Positions 25,348 through 35,532 are shown, numbered from the stretch's first letter. The stretch is 64,000 bases of DNA from Candidatus Melainabacteria bacterium (GCA_003242885.1 QKMZ01000006.1:248001-312000); one strand, 5' to 3'. A program made the numbers and translations. Notes: generated by a model not told the origin, from the letters alone.

Positions 25348-28300
25348 ATGAACCTGCGGATATCAAAGGCCAAACTTCGCAAGACTGTTGCCGGTATTTT
25401 GGTGCCGTTGGTTTTGATCATCAATCAGCCTATTGCAGCGTTAGCGGCACCCCAGCCGCCTATGCCGCCTTCCGTTCCTAAAATCTCCCAGACTCCTAAA
25501 AGTGTCAGGCGCGGTCCGAAATCTCTAAAACCCGTTACACCGAGAGTTCTGCCTGCGCACCCTACGGATCTTGACCTCAGAGCTGCCAGAGTTTTTGAAG
25601 AACCCTTGATCCCGATGAGTAGCGCTCCAATTGCAGGAGAGAATGATGCGCTCGCTGCTGCTATTCAACAATTCAAAAGCGGAAAGAATGCCGAGAATGT
25701 TGCGCCATTGATGACATTCTTGAAAAATTATCCAAAATCGAGATGGACCCCGTCTCTTCAACTTAATTTGGGTCTGCTCAGATTTCAATCCGGATACATG
25801 AGCGAAGCTCTCCAACTGTTTAAGACGGCATGGGCAACCAGCAAAAATGAGACGGGTCAGTATCAAAAAGCGATCGCTGACAGATGCGTGGCCGAGATCT
25901 TGGTTCTCGATTCCAAAGTTGGCCGAATGGCAGAAATAGACCAGATTCTAAAGGAAACTAAAGACCGAGCGTTTCAAGGATCTGTAGAGCAAAGAGTCAG
26001 AGGCTCTTCTGATGCATTCACGCAAATGAAATTGCATCCAGAGAAAAGCTTCAAATGTGGTCCACATGCAGTATCAGCTCTTTTAGCAATCAAAGACAAA
26101 AAGTACATATTCAACAAAACAATTGATGATTTTCCGTCGACGGCAGAAGGAACTTCACTACAGCAGAATAAAGAACTTGCAGAGAAAGTTGGACTCAAAC
26201 TGCAAATTGCCAAGCGCGGACCCACAGGTGCGATAGTCGTACCGAGCATAGTTCACTGGAAGCTAGGACACTTTGCAGCAGTAACCGCTAAAGTCGGTGA
26301 TAGATATGAAATCAAAGATCCAACTTTTGGAACAGAAGTCCCTTTCAAAATTACCAAACAAGTTTTTGATGCAGAATCTGATGGTTATGCGCTAATTCCC
26401 GCTGGACCGCTGCCTTCTGGTTGGCAATCAGTAAGCAAGGAAGAAGGAGCAAAGATTTTTGGAAAAGGGGTTCCGTGGATTTGGCCTGATTACTGCTGGC
26501 GTACGAAAGGCAGTAAAGGTAGTGGTACCCCACCATGCAAGGAAAAATGTGATCCCTGCGGAATGATGCAGTTTGACGTAGCAAAAACGTCTGTCGATTT
26601 GCTTCTTTATGACACACCGCTCTCGTATTCCTGCCCAATAGGTGGAACCGTCCCATTCGAAGTTAATTACCAATATCTTCAAGCTTTTCAACCTTCCATA
26701 TTCACCTTCACAAACTTTGGGCCTGATTGGAGTTTCTCTTACCTGTCGTACCTAACCCTTGACGTATCCGCTACGGCGACAATTCGACTTCCAGAAGGGT
26801 ATTCTGAAATCTACGCATTGAGTGGTGGCGTTTACAAACGCGACAGGCTTACGCAGGCGCTCTTTGTGGATCTTGGAGGAGGCGTCTATCAGCGTCAAAT
26901 GACGGATGGAAGCATCCAGGAATACAGCCTTTCGGATGGAGCTTCACCGGCGAAGATTTTCATGACGAAAATAATCGATGCGCAAGGCAATGAAACCTTA
27001 ATTCAGTATGATTCCGACTTTCGAATCACTGCAGTGACAGACCCGATAGGAGAAGTTAGTACTTTAACCTATTTGTCTAATACTTTCGGTAATTCTGGTT
27101 TTTACAAGGTTTCACAAATATCGGATCCGTTTAGCCGAACATGCTCATTTACCTATGACTCTAGCAACACCAATCTCGTGATGACGACAGATGTGCTTGG
27201 TCTTCAAAGCAAAATGGTTTATGACACTACAAATACCTTCGTAACGTCACTGGAGACACCTTACGGCGTAACGTCATTTTACAAGTACACTCCGACACCT
27301 GCCTACAACGCAAGAGGATTGAAAATTAAGTATCCAGACGGCACTTCCGCAGTTCTGGAATCATGGATTGGGCACGAGCCACTAGATGCGACCTTTATGT
27401 GGGATCGTGAAGCCATGGCGCTTTATCCGAATGATGTCGACAATCATGATTTCACACATGCATACAAATTTCACTGGATGTGGGGGCCAGTTGATGGACT
27501 ACTATGGCCAATTATGGATTATTTAAAGAAGCCATTAGAAAACAAGACTGAATACACGTATGTGGATCAGACGAGTTCTCAGGCTGGTGGACAGGTTGGC
27601 ACCAACACCACGAATAAACCAATTCGAATAAGCCAAAAGACACCCACACCAGTGAAGGCTGTTATTGGTGGCACAAAAACTACTGGTGACGTTCTAACGT
27701 TTACTTTTACAGACGTATCTTTGCCTGGCGGCTCTCAGAATATTGCCTACACGGTGCAGTCTGCTGATACGCTGAGTACTATCGCCAGTGGGCTGGCTGC
27801 TGCAGTCAATACGAATGCGAACCTGAGAAAGTTGGGAGTATCAGCTGCCGCTACTGGCACTAACATCGCGATGGTGTCCCAGTCGTTAAATTTTACAGCC
27901 TATTCCAAGAGTCTGAGTGGTGGTGCAACTGAAACAATTTCATTAGGAACTTCATATCCGCAGTCAGGGCAAGTGACTTTGGCTGGCACAGTGACACCAG
28001 GGCAATTCGTTAGTCTATTTCTCAGTGCCCAAGGGGTGTCCCAAGGGTATGCGCAATATATCATTCAGCCGGGAGACACTCTTACTACTGCAGCAACAGG
28101 GCTTAAAAATGCGATTAACGGCAGTTCGATTTACACAAATCGTGGCATAACAGCCACCTCCTATGGACCTAGTATTTATTTGTCGACTACAAGCACGCCA
28201 GATAATTTGTCTTATTCTCCCTATTTTTCCAGCACACCTTCGATGACTTTGGACTATCAGTCCGTCGGAGGAGAAATTACCAGTACCTATCAGTACAATG

Positions 28301-31300
28301 CCTTAGGGCATCGTACATTTAGTGCAGATCCCGCTGGGCGTGTTTTTTCATACACATATGCCGGAAATGGAATCGACCTAACTCAGATCACTGAGATTCA
28401 AAATAATGACTCGTTCATGCTGGGGAATTGGACCTACAATGGTCAGCATAGACCGACTCAGTATATCGACGGTTCCGCTAGGACCTGGGGATATGGCTAC
28501 AATTCTTTGGGTCAGATCACCTCAATGACCGATCCCAATTCGAATTCTACAACCCTGACTTACACAGGCACGGCAAATTCCTTTTTGACGCAGATTAATG
28601 GTCCGCTGTCTGGCAATGCTGATACCACAAACTTTAGTTATGATGGCTTCAATCGTCTTGATACGATGACAAATTCCGAAGGCTATCAACTCAGTTTCGA
28701 TTACGATGTAGCAAATCGAAGAACCCAAACCACTTATCCAGATGGAACAACTGAGCAGTCGATTTATGATCGCCTCGATCCAATTTTTTCGAAGGACAGA
28801 ATAGGCAGGTGGAGCCAGTCTACATATGACTCCATGGATCAACTTAAATTTCAACTCGATCCATTAGGCAGAAAAATCCAATATGACTGGTGTCATTGTG
28901 GAGCGCTAGCGAAGCTGACGGATCCGGCAGGAAATGCTACAAAATGGCATCATGATTTGCAAGGACGCAAAATCAAAAAGATTTACGCCGATCAGAGCAG
29001 CGTCTCCTATGAATATGAGCCAGGTGCTGGACGGTTGTCGGCTCGCACAGATGCTTTAAACCAGCTCACGAATTATTTCATCAATTCTGATGGAACGACG
29101 TTCGCCACCGGATACCAGAATGCTGCCAATCCGACATCAAGTATAATAAGAGAATATGACAGTAAATTCCGTCGGATTTCCAGTTTGCGAAACGACTGGG
29201 GCGCTATATCCTATACCTATAATGCCTATGTCACCGGCCCTGGTGCTACACCCACTGCAGGTGGTGGCAGACTTTCGACAGTGCAGAACAATGTAATTGC
29301 GAACTCCGACGTTACTTATACCTATGATGTTTTAGGCAGAACGACCAATCGCTCAATTGACGGTGCAAGTAATTCGGTAACATGGGCATACGATGCCATG
29401 TCCAGGGCGATGTCCGAAGTGAATGCTTTGGGAACCTTTAATTACACGTATGTTGATGACACGCCTGGCTCTTCAAAAGGCGTCACTAGATTAGCGTCAG
29501 TTGCCTATCCGAATGCCCAAGTGACTAGCTACGATTGGTACGACAACAATGGCGATCAACGCCTCAAGACAATGGACAACTTAAATCCGAGTGGTGCAAC
29601 GCTTTCACGATTCGACTATCAATACAATCCAGCGGGTGAAATTCAGCAGTGGCAACAGCAGCAAAGCGGCGGTAATGATTTCCACAACTTCAAATATGAT
29701 CTCGCCGGTCAGCTAGTTAGTGATCAAGTAGGCTCAGGCGCTCCTCACGCGCCGTTTTCGAAGGAATTCTATTATGCCTATGACAAGGCTGCTAACAGAG
29801 TTGCCGTGCAATCTCATAGCGTTGATACGCTTAGAGTCTCTGGAACAGTGACTGCCGCAGATACTTTAACAGTCACGGTGAAAGACGCTGCACTTACCGG
29901 TGGGCAAGAAGTCGTAAATTATGTAGTTCAAGGTGGTGACACTCTTTCGACAATAGCGCAAGGCATCGCCACGGCAATTAATACAAACACAAATTTGCGT
30001 GCTATTGGCATCGCAGCCAATGCGCAAGCGGGTAAAACCTTCGTCAATATTCGTGCGGCATCTAGCAATATCACGACATATTCGACATCGGAGAGCGGTG
30101 GCGCTACTGAAACCTTAAGCATGGGTATTTGGCGCAACGGTCTTGAAAATGTAGTCATTGGAGGAACCAAGACTACCAGTGATGTTATAACTCTGACCTT
30201 CAAAGATATTGCTCTATCGGGCGGTACAAGGAATGTTGCGTACACCGTTCAAGCCGGCGATACTCTGGCTTCCATCGCAACCAATATTGCTTCAGCAATA
30301 AACGCCGATACTCCTCTACAAAACCTTGGCGTTAGCGCGACCTCGGTTGGCACAGTCATCAGCATCGTCTCCAATTCAGTAAACGTCACGTCTTATTCCA
30401 GTTCACTAAGCGGAGGGGCTACTGAGACTGTTGCGCTTTCTATCAATCAGAATCAAATAAGTACGGCAACAATCGGCGGTACAAAGACAACTTCAGATAC
30501 CATCACCATCAATGTTTATGATTCTGGTCTAGGTGGTGGAACTCAGGCTGTTACCTACACTGTTCAATCTGGTGACACGCTGACTTCAATTGCAACCGGA
30601 GTTGCCGGTGTCATTAATGGCAATGGTAATTTGCAGGCTATTGGAGTAAGCGCTACTGCATCCGGTAAGGTAGTTACGGTGCAATCAAAGTCAATTAATG
30701 CTACCACCTATCGAACCACGACTAGCAGTTCTGCAACCGAAACAATAACGCTAAGTATTCCTATGGAAGCATGGACTGTTGCCGCGATTGGAGGCTCTAA
30801 AACTACCGGCAACGTGCTGACAATCACAACCTATGATGCAGGGTTGTCTGGTGGTAAGAAAGCGATCGGATATACAGTTCAAAGTGGGGATACTCTGACT
30901 TCCATAGCATCAAATCTTGCAGCGGCTTTGAATGCAGACTCAGATCTTCAGGGAATTGGGGTCTCTGCAACGTCTAACTCAACAGTTGTGAGCCTGAAGT
31001 CGACATCTCCAAACCTGACCACATTTGCTCAATCGCTCAGTGCTGGAGCAACAGAAACGATTGCTCTGTCCTCAAGCACTTCAGTTGTTCGATCAACGTG
31101 TAACAACGTCAATGAACTGATTTCAATTGCACCAGGAGGAAAAACCAGCTTCCAAGGCACCACAAGTAAACCAGTTTCTTCCGCCGGCGTGTCTGGTCAG
31201 GTCGTGACACTGTCACAGAAGGCGCTAAAAGGCGTACAGCTAAGCACTTCCGTTGATGGAACACCTACAGAAACTTTGACTTTTGGTACCAATCTTGATG

Positions 31301-33294
31301 GCAACATCACGGCTACGGTGGGTGGTACCACCACAATAGGAGACGTCCTTTCAATTACTGTGAACGACCCTCGTTTCAGGTATGGTCCAGTAACTTCTTC
31401 TTATACCGTTAAAGCTGGAGATACAACTGGAACGATAGCTCAAGGGCTTTCAAATGCAATTTATAACACCCTAGGTTATGGCGGTACGTTGTACACCAGT
31501 ATTGCCCTCTATTTCCCAAGCTATGCAGGCTCTGTTGTCACCATCAACCCAAATAACTATTATGCGAATGTGATTTACAGTAAGTCAGTCACAGGTGTTG
31601 CGACCGAAACACTAACTTCATCTGCGAATCTAAACGGTAATAGCACCGTGACCGTTGGTGGCAGCGCTACCACAGGAGACGTTGTTTCTCTGACAGTAGA
31701 TAACAGCAATCTTCCTGGAGGTGAAGAAACCGTCTCCTACACAGTGGCAGGAGGTAATACTCCGACGAATATTGCTACTGGCCTTAAAAATGCAATTAAT
31801 GCCAGCAGTAATTTGGCTGCGATTGGAGTGACTGCGGCATCCTCAGCTGCTGTTGTTACCGTTGCAACGGAAGGTACGACTTACACGACCTCTACAAGTG
31901 GTGGAGCTACTGAAACCCTGACGCTCGGTACAAATGCCAACGGCAACAGTACATTGACAGTTGGTGGAAAGGCGACCAGTGGCGATACCGTCACGGTTAT
32001 CACTCATAATCCGTTGCTTCCAGGCGGTCAGGAGTCAGTTGGATACACGGTAGGAGCTTCAGACACCTTGGTAGATGTGGCAGCTGGCCTTGTTTCTAGC
32101 ATGAACAGCAACTCTGACCTGCAGACCTTGGGCGTGACGGCAAAGAACAGTTGTACAGCCGATCTTGCATTCGCGCAGAGCTTCTCTGGCAATGGGAATC
32201 TGCCATCGGGAGAGAGTCTGGCTAAGGTTTCGGTAACTGATGCAGTGCCAACAATAAAGACACACATGAATTCTCTAAGTATCACTGCAAGTACCTCTGC
32301 CGCGCTGACTTGGGACGCTAATGGAAACATGACCAGTGATGGCACGAATTCGTACAAGTGGGATGCAGAGAATCGACTGATTGAGATTGTTTATCAAGGA
32401 ATCGGAAACTTTAGCCAAATCACGTTTAATCCTAACGGTGAATGGACGCTGATCAAAGAAACAAGTAATAATGTCCTGGTTTCTACAACGCAATTTATTT
32501 GGGCTCAGAATCTAATACGTGAGGAGCGTGACAGCAGTGGAGCCGTAATAAAGCAGCTCTTCGGTGGTGGAGAAAAAGTTGCCTCCACAAAGTATTTCTA
32601 CTCGAGAGATCATTTGACGTCGGTTAGATGTATGACGGACAACAGCGGAGTTGCTCAACTGCAACAAACATTTGATTGCTACGGAAGAGGTACGAAAATA
32701 AAAGGAACTTTGGACAGCACCTATCAGTTTGCTGGTTATTATTCCCATCTACGAAGCGGTCTAAATTTGACAAGGACCAGAGCTTACAACGCATTGTTTG
32801 GCAGATGGATTAGCCGAGACATTATTGCTGAGCTTGGAGGTGTTAACCTCTATGCATACGTAGGAAACATTCCCACCATATTTTTCGATCCGTTGGGTAT
32901 GGGATGGGTTCTGTTGCCTATAGTGAAGGGTGACCATATTTCATGGTGCTGGCATTTCGACAGTAATCTTCCCAGTAGTATGCCTCCAGAGCCCACTTCG
33001 GGACCTGGACCGGATGGGCAAGGTCCAGTACTTACGCCTCAGGAGGCTAGCGATCTGCAACAACTCAGAACGCCGTTGCCACCTGCTGAAAATCCATTTC
33101 CACTGCCGATGAGTCCGGAATCAGTTTACAATGACAATGATGGTTCCATACCGCCTGATCTGCCTCCTCCGGGGGGTGATCCTAACAATCCAACAAATCC
33201 AAATGATTACGCACTTCCGAAATATGAAAAGTTTTGTCCATGTCCACCTGGTTATACTGGGCCCAAGGGTGGAGGAAATCACCTAAAGCTCTAA
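25348..33294 (+). CDS. giant RHS-repeat protein with C39-like peptidase domain and LysM-like repeats
   Basis: A 2648-residue exported protein. Signal peptide at residues 10-35. Residues 85-200 are TPR-like helices. Residues 225-350 resemble a C39-type cysteine peptidase: Cys237 in FKCGPHAVSALL, His308 in KLGHFAAVT, Asp324 in KDPTFG. From 400 on come YD/RHS repeats (YTYDVLGRTTNR, YDVANRRTQTTYPDGTTEQ), which build a cocoon-like shell. Two arrays of about 105-residue beta repeats (27655-28270 and 29821-32240), each with YTVQSGDTLTSIA-like text recalling LysM, interrupt the shell. The RHS core ends with GRWISRDIIAELGG and FFDPLGMG near residue 2513, where such proteins self-cleave. The last 130 residues are Pro/Gly-rich, an unrecognised tip, possibly a toxin or a linker. 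No clear immunity gene follows. Confidence 0.9.
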   Translation: MNLRISKAKLRKTVAGILVPLVLIINQPIAALAAPQPPMPPSVPKISQTPKSVRRGPKSLKPVTPRVLPAHPTDLDLRAARVFEEPLIPMSSAPIAGENDALAAAIQQFKSGKNAENVAPLMTFLKNYPKSRWTPSLQLNLGLLRFQSGYMSEALQLFKTAWATSKNETGQYQKAIADRCVAEILVLDSKVGRMAEIDQILKETKDRAFQGSVEQRVRGSSDAFTQMKLHPEKSFKCGPHAVSALLAIKDKKYIFNKTIDDFPSTAEGTSLQQNKELAEKVGLKLQIAKRGPTGAIVVPSIVHWKLGHFAAVTAKVGDRYEIKDPTFGTEVPFKITKQVFDAESDGYALIPAGPLPSGWQSVSKEEGAKIFGKGVPWIWPDYCWRTKGSKGSGTPPCKEKCDPCGMMQFDVAKTSVDLLLYDTPLSYSCPIGGTVPFEVNYQYLQAFQPSIFTFTNFGPDWSFSYLSYLTLDVSATATIRLPEGYSEIYALSGGVYKRDRLTQALFVDLGGGVYQRQMTDGSIQEYSLSDGASPAKIFMTKIIDAQGNETLIQYDSDFRITAVTDPIGEVSTLTYLSNTFGNSGFYKVSQISDPFSRTCSFTYDSSNTNLVMTTDVLGLQSKMVYDTTNTFVTSLETPYGVTSFYKYTPTPAYNARGLKIKYPDGTSAVLESWIGHEPLDATFMWDREAMALYPNDVDNHDFTHAYKFHWMWGPVDGLLWPIMDYLKKPLENKTEYTYVDQTSSQAGGQVGTNTTNKPIRISQKTPTPVKAVIGGTKTTGDVLTFTFTDVSLPGGSQNIAYTVQSADTLSTIASGLAAAVNTNANLRKLGVSAAATGTNIAMVSQSLNFTAYSKSLSGGATETISLGTSYPQSGQVTLAGTVTPGQFVSLFLSAQGVSQGYAQYIIQPGDTLTTAATGLKNAINGSSIYTNRGITATSYGPSIYLSTTSTPDNLSYSPYFSSTPSMTLDYQSVGGEITSTYQYNALGHRTFSADPAGRVFSYTYAGNGIDLTQITEIQNNDSFMLGNWTYNGQHRPTQYIDGSARTWGYGYNSLGQITSMTDPNSNSTTLTYTGTANSFLTQINGPLSGNADTTNFSYDGFNRLDTMTNSEGYQLSFDYDVANRRTQTTYPDGTTEQSIYDRLDPIFSKDRIGRWSQSTYDSMDQLKFQLDPLGRKIQYDWCHCGALAKLTDPAGNATKWHHDLQGRKIKKIYADQSSVSYEYEPGAGRLSARTDALNQLTNYFINSDGTTFATGYQNAANPTSSIIREYDSKFRRISSLRNDWGAISYTYNAYVTGPGATPTAGGGRLSTVQNNVIANSDVTYTYDVLGRTTNRSIDGASNSVTWAYDAMSRAMSEVNALGTFNYTYVDDTPGSSKGVTRLASVAYPNAQVTSYDWYDNNGDQRLKTMDNLNPSGATLSRFDYQYNPAGEIQQWQQQQSGGNDFHNFKYDLAGQLVSDQVGSGAPHAPFSKEFYYAYDKAANRVAVQSHSVDTLRVSGTVTAADTLTVTVKDAALTGGQEVVNYVVQGGDTLSTIAQGIATAINTNTNLRAIGIAANAQAGKTFVNIRAASSNITTYSTSESGGATETLSMGIWRNGLENVVIGGTKTTSDVITLTFKDIALSGGTRNVAYTVQAGDTLASIATNIASAINADTPLQNLGVSATSVGTVISIVSNSVNVTSYSSSLSGGATETVALSINQNQISTATIGGTKTTSDTITINVYDSGLGGGTQAVTYTVQSGDTLTSIATGVAGVINGNGNLQAIGVSATASGKVVTVQSKSINATTYRTTTSSSATETITLSIPMEAWTVAAIGGSKTTGNVLTITTYDAGLSGGKKAIGYTVQSGDTLTSIASNLAAALNADSDLQGIGVSATSNSTVVSLKSTSPNLTTFAQSLSAGATETIALSSSTSVVRSTCNNVNELISIAPGGKTSFQGTTSKPVSSAGVSGQVVTLSQKALKGVQLSTSVDGTPTETLTFGTNLDGNITATVGGTTTIGDVLSITVNDPRFRYGPVTSSYTVKAGDTTGTIAQGLSNAIYNTLGYGGTLYTSIALYFPSYAGSVVTINPNNYYANVIYSKSVTGVATETLTSSANLNGNSTVTVGGSATTGDVVSLTVDNSNLPGGEETVSYTVAGGNTPTNIATGLKNAINASSNLAAIGVTAASSAAVVTVATEGTTYTTSTSGGATETLTLGTNANGNSTLTVGGKATSGDTVTVITHNPLLPGGQESVGYTVGASDTLVDVAAGLVSSMNSNSDLQTLGVTAKNSCTADLAFAQSFSGNGNLPSGESLAKVSVTDAVPTIKTHMNSLSITASTSAALTWDANGNMTSDGTNSYKWDAENRLIEIVYQGIGNFSQITFNPNGEWTLIKETSNNVLVSTTQFIWAQNLIREERDSSGAVIKQLFGGGEKVASTKYFYSRDHLTSVRCMTDNSGVAQLQQTFDCYGRGTKIKGTLDSTYQFAGYYSHLRSGLNLTRTRAYNALFGRWISRDIIAELGGVNLYAYVGNIPTIFFDPLGMGWVLLPIVKGDHISWCWHFDSNLPSSMPPEPTSGPGPDGQGPVLTPQEASDLQQLRTPLPPAENPFPLPMSPESVYNDNDGSIPPDLPPPGGDPNNPTNPNDYALPKYEKFCPCPPGYTGPKGGGNHLKL
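27655..28270 (+). repeat. first coding repeat pair of ~105-residue LysM-like units
   Basis: Copy 1 (27655-27960) carries VIGGTKTTGDVLTF, YTVQSADTLSTIASGLAA and SGGATETISLG. Copy 2 (27961-28270) is diverged but keeps IQPGDTLTTAATGLKNAIN. They sit between RHS segments of the giant protein. Confidence 0.8.
29821..32240 (+). repeat. array of seven ~105-residue coding repeats in the RHS protein
   Basis: Copies begin near 29821, 30145, 30465, 30780, 31310, 31640 and 31950. Each has a GGTKTTSD-type start, a YTVQSGDTLTSIATGVA-type centre and a GGATET end. Copies 4-6 are most alike; copy 6 is followed by a spacer of about 50 residues. The block separates VAVQSHS from the WDANGNMTSDGTNSYKWD unit of the RHS shell. 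Confidence 0.85.
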
Positions 33295-33342
33295 CCTTCG
33301 TGCGAAAATGCCGTTGCTGCTCAGTTTTCAGCCTGAACCGAA

Positions 33343-34644
33343 ATGAAGAACTCTAAGTATTTTCAACTACTGCTACTTTTGATTTTTACGCAACTTTCCC
33401 CGGGAGTGTTAGCTGTTGAATCTGCGGATTTACACTCGCAAAAGTTTAGACAGCGCGAATTCGCCAAAGCTCAGGTTCATATCAATTTGGGGAATCTTAA
33501 TGAGGCTTTGCCTATTCTTCAAAGTTACCGGAAAACTTGTTTGTCAAGTAACTCGTTTGAAAATGCCTCCTTTGCTTCATTACTGATTGCGAGCATACTC
33601 GATCAAAATGGACGATTTTCTGACTCCATCGAAGAGTGTAAGGCTGGACTTAGCTCTGCTGAGAGAGCAAGAGAAATCGGCTCAAAAAGGAATGAACCAG
33701 CCGCATTGCACTGCATGCTGCTGTGGAAACTTTCTGAGAGTCAATTCTATGCAGGCAAGTCGAAATCTGCTATTGCAACGCTTGAAGATGCGATTGAATT
33801 TGCAGAAAATCGAGGTCTAACTCAGTCTAAACCAGATTTGTTGCTTCAGATGCGATTCCAGAAGGCACTTGAAATGGAGTCCATAAATATGACAAAAGCA
33901 AAAGATCTTTTTCGCGATAGTAAAAGTGAAAGGTTGAAAACATTCGAAGCGATGAGCGGTGTAAGGCTTCAAGAAGTTTCCCTCAAAAGAAAAGATATCA
34001 TCTCGGTATTTAAACCTGAACATTTAGATTTGTCCAATGCACAAATAGTAGCAATTGAAAAAGGCGTTGAAGGTATTCCCTCTCGATCCAGCAAATTGCT
34101 CACAGAAAGAGGATACTTTTTAGTCGTTTATTCACCTGATACCGCGGGAAAGATAATACAACCCTTCGTTACTAATCGAAGGCGAGTAATGGGTTCATAT
34201 AACTTTGTTGTGAAATCATTGCAGATTTCCATTGACGGAAAAAGTAGGCCAAAAGTTGACGAAGCAATAGATTTGCAAAGCGAAATTTTTCGACAGGCTG
34301 GTTATGCATTCGATGATGCACTGGGAGATTTTTCTCAAACTAATCTATTCCTCGATGCTTATTGTCACGATTGGAAAGCTCTGCACGGCAAAGATCCTCG
34401 CGAACCAAGAATTCCGGAAATTATGTCGCCTGCAGCACGATTAGGAGTATTTGCTCAAGTGTTCATGGGTCTCGCCCAAGTCGAAACTCCAATTCTATAC
34501 TCGGATCCTGGTAAAAATCCTAATCTAGAGTGGAATCCAGCAGTAACGGCGGTCGTCAAAGAAAATATTGCAAATGCAAACAAACCGGCGCACAGATTTC
34601 CGTCCTATTTCTTGAAGCTAAAATCTATACCCACTGGAAACTAG
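33343..34644 (+). CDS. exported TPR-like protein downstream of the RHS gene
   Basis: A 433-residue protein with a clear signal peptide (residues 5-25, FQLLLLLIFTQLSPGVLA). Residues 28-180 are helical repeats of TPR type (AQVHINLGNLNEALPILQSY, FSDSIEECKAGLSSAERARE, KSAIATLEDAIEFAE). The C-terminal half (residues 210-430) is mixed alpha/beta with a stretch PFVTNRRRVMGSYNFVVKSL; I do not recognise it. It begins 48 bases after the RHS gene on the same strand, so is probably the third gene of the operon. It might help secrete or hold the RHS protein; its exported nature makes a cytoplasmic immunity role unlikely. No ribosome site of note; ATG 33343 matches the signal peptide. Confidence 0.75.
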   Translation: MKNSKYFQLLLLLIFTQLSPGVLAVESADLHSQKFRQREFAKAQVHINLGNLNEALPILQSYRKTCLSSNSFENASFASLLIASILDQNGRFSDSIEECKAGLSSAERAREIGSKRNEPAALHCMLLWKLSESQFYAGKSKSAIATLEDAIEFAENRGLTQSKPDLLLQMRFQKALEMESINMTKAKDLFRDSKSERLKTFEAMSGVRLQEVSLKRKDIISVFKPEHLDLSNAQIVAIEKGVEGIPSRSSKLLTERGYFLVVYSPDTAGKIIQPFVTNRRRVMGSYNFVVKSLQISIDGKSRPKVDEAIDLQSEIFRQAGYAFDDALGDFSQTNLFLDAYCHDWKALHGKDPREPRIPEIMSPAARLGVFAQVFMGLAQVETPILYSDPGKNPNLEWNPAVTAVVKENIANANKPAHRFPSYFLKLKSIPTGN

Positions 34645-34922
34645 AGTAATGGAGATATTTATTCAAGCAGGACTTATGAAATACGATGCCGGTGAACATG
34701 TTGTTGCCGGATATCGTGTCATCGGTCTGCTCGACGATCGGATTTCACAATGTTGGCTGGGAAAGTAATTCACCTTGGCGTGCAGTTGTAGTGACAAATA
34801 CATGTCCGGTTGTTCGTGGAATTTTTTGAAGTAAGTCTCTATTTGTGTGCTGCTACTCTCGGCTTCCAATGCGGATACTGCTTTGTAGAAACCGTCATTA
34901 GTATTGATATTGTATTCTTTCG
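34645..34922. other. probable decayed coding region
   Basis: Plus strand 34650-34769 reads a 39-codon frame ending VVAGYRVIGLLDDRISQCWLGK-like text (split here: AGYRVIGLL then SQCWLGK), which recalls the first strands of a Hanks kinase without its glycine loop. On the minus strand 34770-34915 a frame reads YNINTNDGFYKAVSALEAES and IETYFKKFHEQPDMYLSLQL, protein-like but without start or clear end. Neither looks like a whole gene; both may be remnants. Confidence 0.35.
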
Positions 34923-35363
34923 TCAGTCCCTGAATTTTTGCAGTGTCGGTATAAATGGGGCTCCAGACTTTACTAGCTTGAGAGCCTCCGTATCAACTTC
35001 GTTTACTAACGAGCTTTTCTCAATTGTTAAATCAGAAATTGTACCGTCCGGCACTAAGATAAGGCGGCATGTTACGTTTCGTCCCTGAAATCGTCTGAGC
35101 AAGTACGCTTTGACACTCTCTGCAGACGGTTCTCCGAGCATTACCGGATTGGCAAATTCTCTGAACAAGTCCTTGCCTAAAGGTCTTGTAATTGAGGACA
35201 AGCGCATCTCTGCCGATGAAGTCGCATAGCCGGGACCTGCTCCGCAACCTTTGATTTTGTATGCATTGATGAAAGCTGAATCAGCTATTGAAGGCGTTGT
35301 GGCGTTTAGAAATGAAACTGCTGTGGCAAATAGTGCGGTCGGAAATTTGCTCTGTTTGCTCAT
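34923..35363 (-). CDS. exported protein with TonB-C-like domain
   Basis: A 146-residue protein from ATG 35363, with AGGTG about six bases upstream; the frame is open to 35450 but unsupported. Residues 1-27 form a signal peptide (FPTALFATAVSFLNATTPS). The C-terminal 75 residues follow the TonB C-terminal pattern: VKAYLLRRF, CRLILVPDGTISDLTIEKSS, then VDTEALKLVKSGAPFIPT. That fold lets TonB or TonB-like proteins grip partners; without a long proline linker or N-terminal anchor this is not a classical TonB. Unpaired with ExbBD here. Function unknown; domain call moderate. Confidence 0.7.
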   Translation of the reverse strand: MSKQSKFPTALFATAVSFLNATTPSIADSAFINAYKIKGCGAGPGYATSSAEMRLSSITRPLGKDLFREFANPVMLGEPSAESVKAYLLRRFQGRNVTCRLILVPDGTISDLTIEKSSLVNEVDTEALKLVKSGAPFIPTLQKFRD

Positions 35364-35532
35364 TTGACACCTGCTTTGATCAAATAGTCTAGCAGTCATG
35401 TTTGAATTCCAACTGAAACGCCAATTACTATGGGGATGCTGACGACACATCCAGCAATCAATCCTGATAGGCAGTCCTGCAGAAATTCATCCATCTAAAG
35501 AGTTGCCGTTGTCGAGCCCATCTCTAAGCTCC

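Noticed and set aside
25348..33294. Horizontal phage or prophage origin of the repeat protein
   Set aside because: No phage structural, integrase or lysis genes or attachment sites nearby; the RHS architecture and signal peptide explain it.
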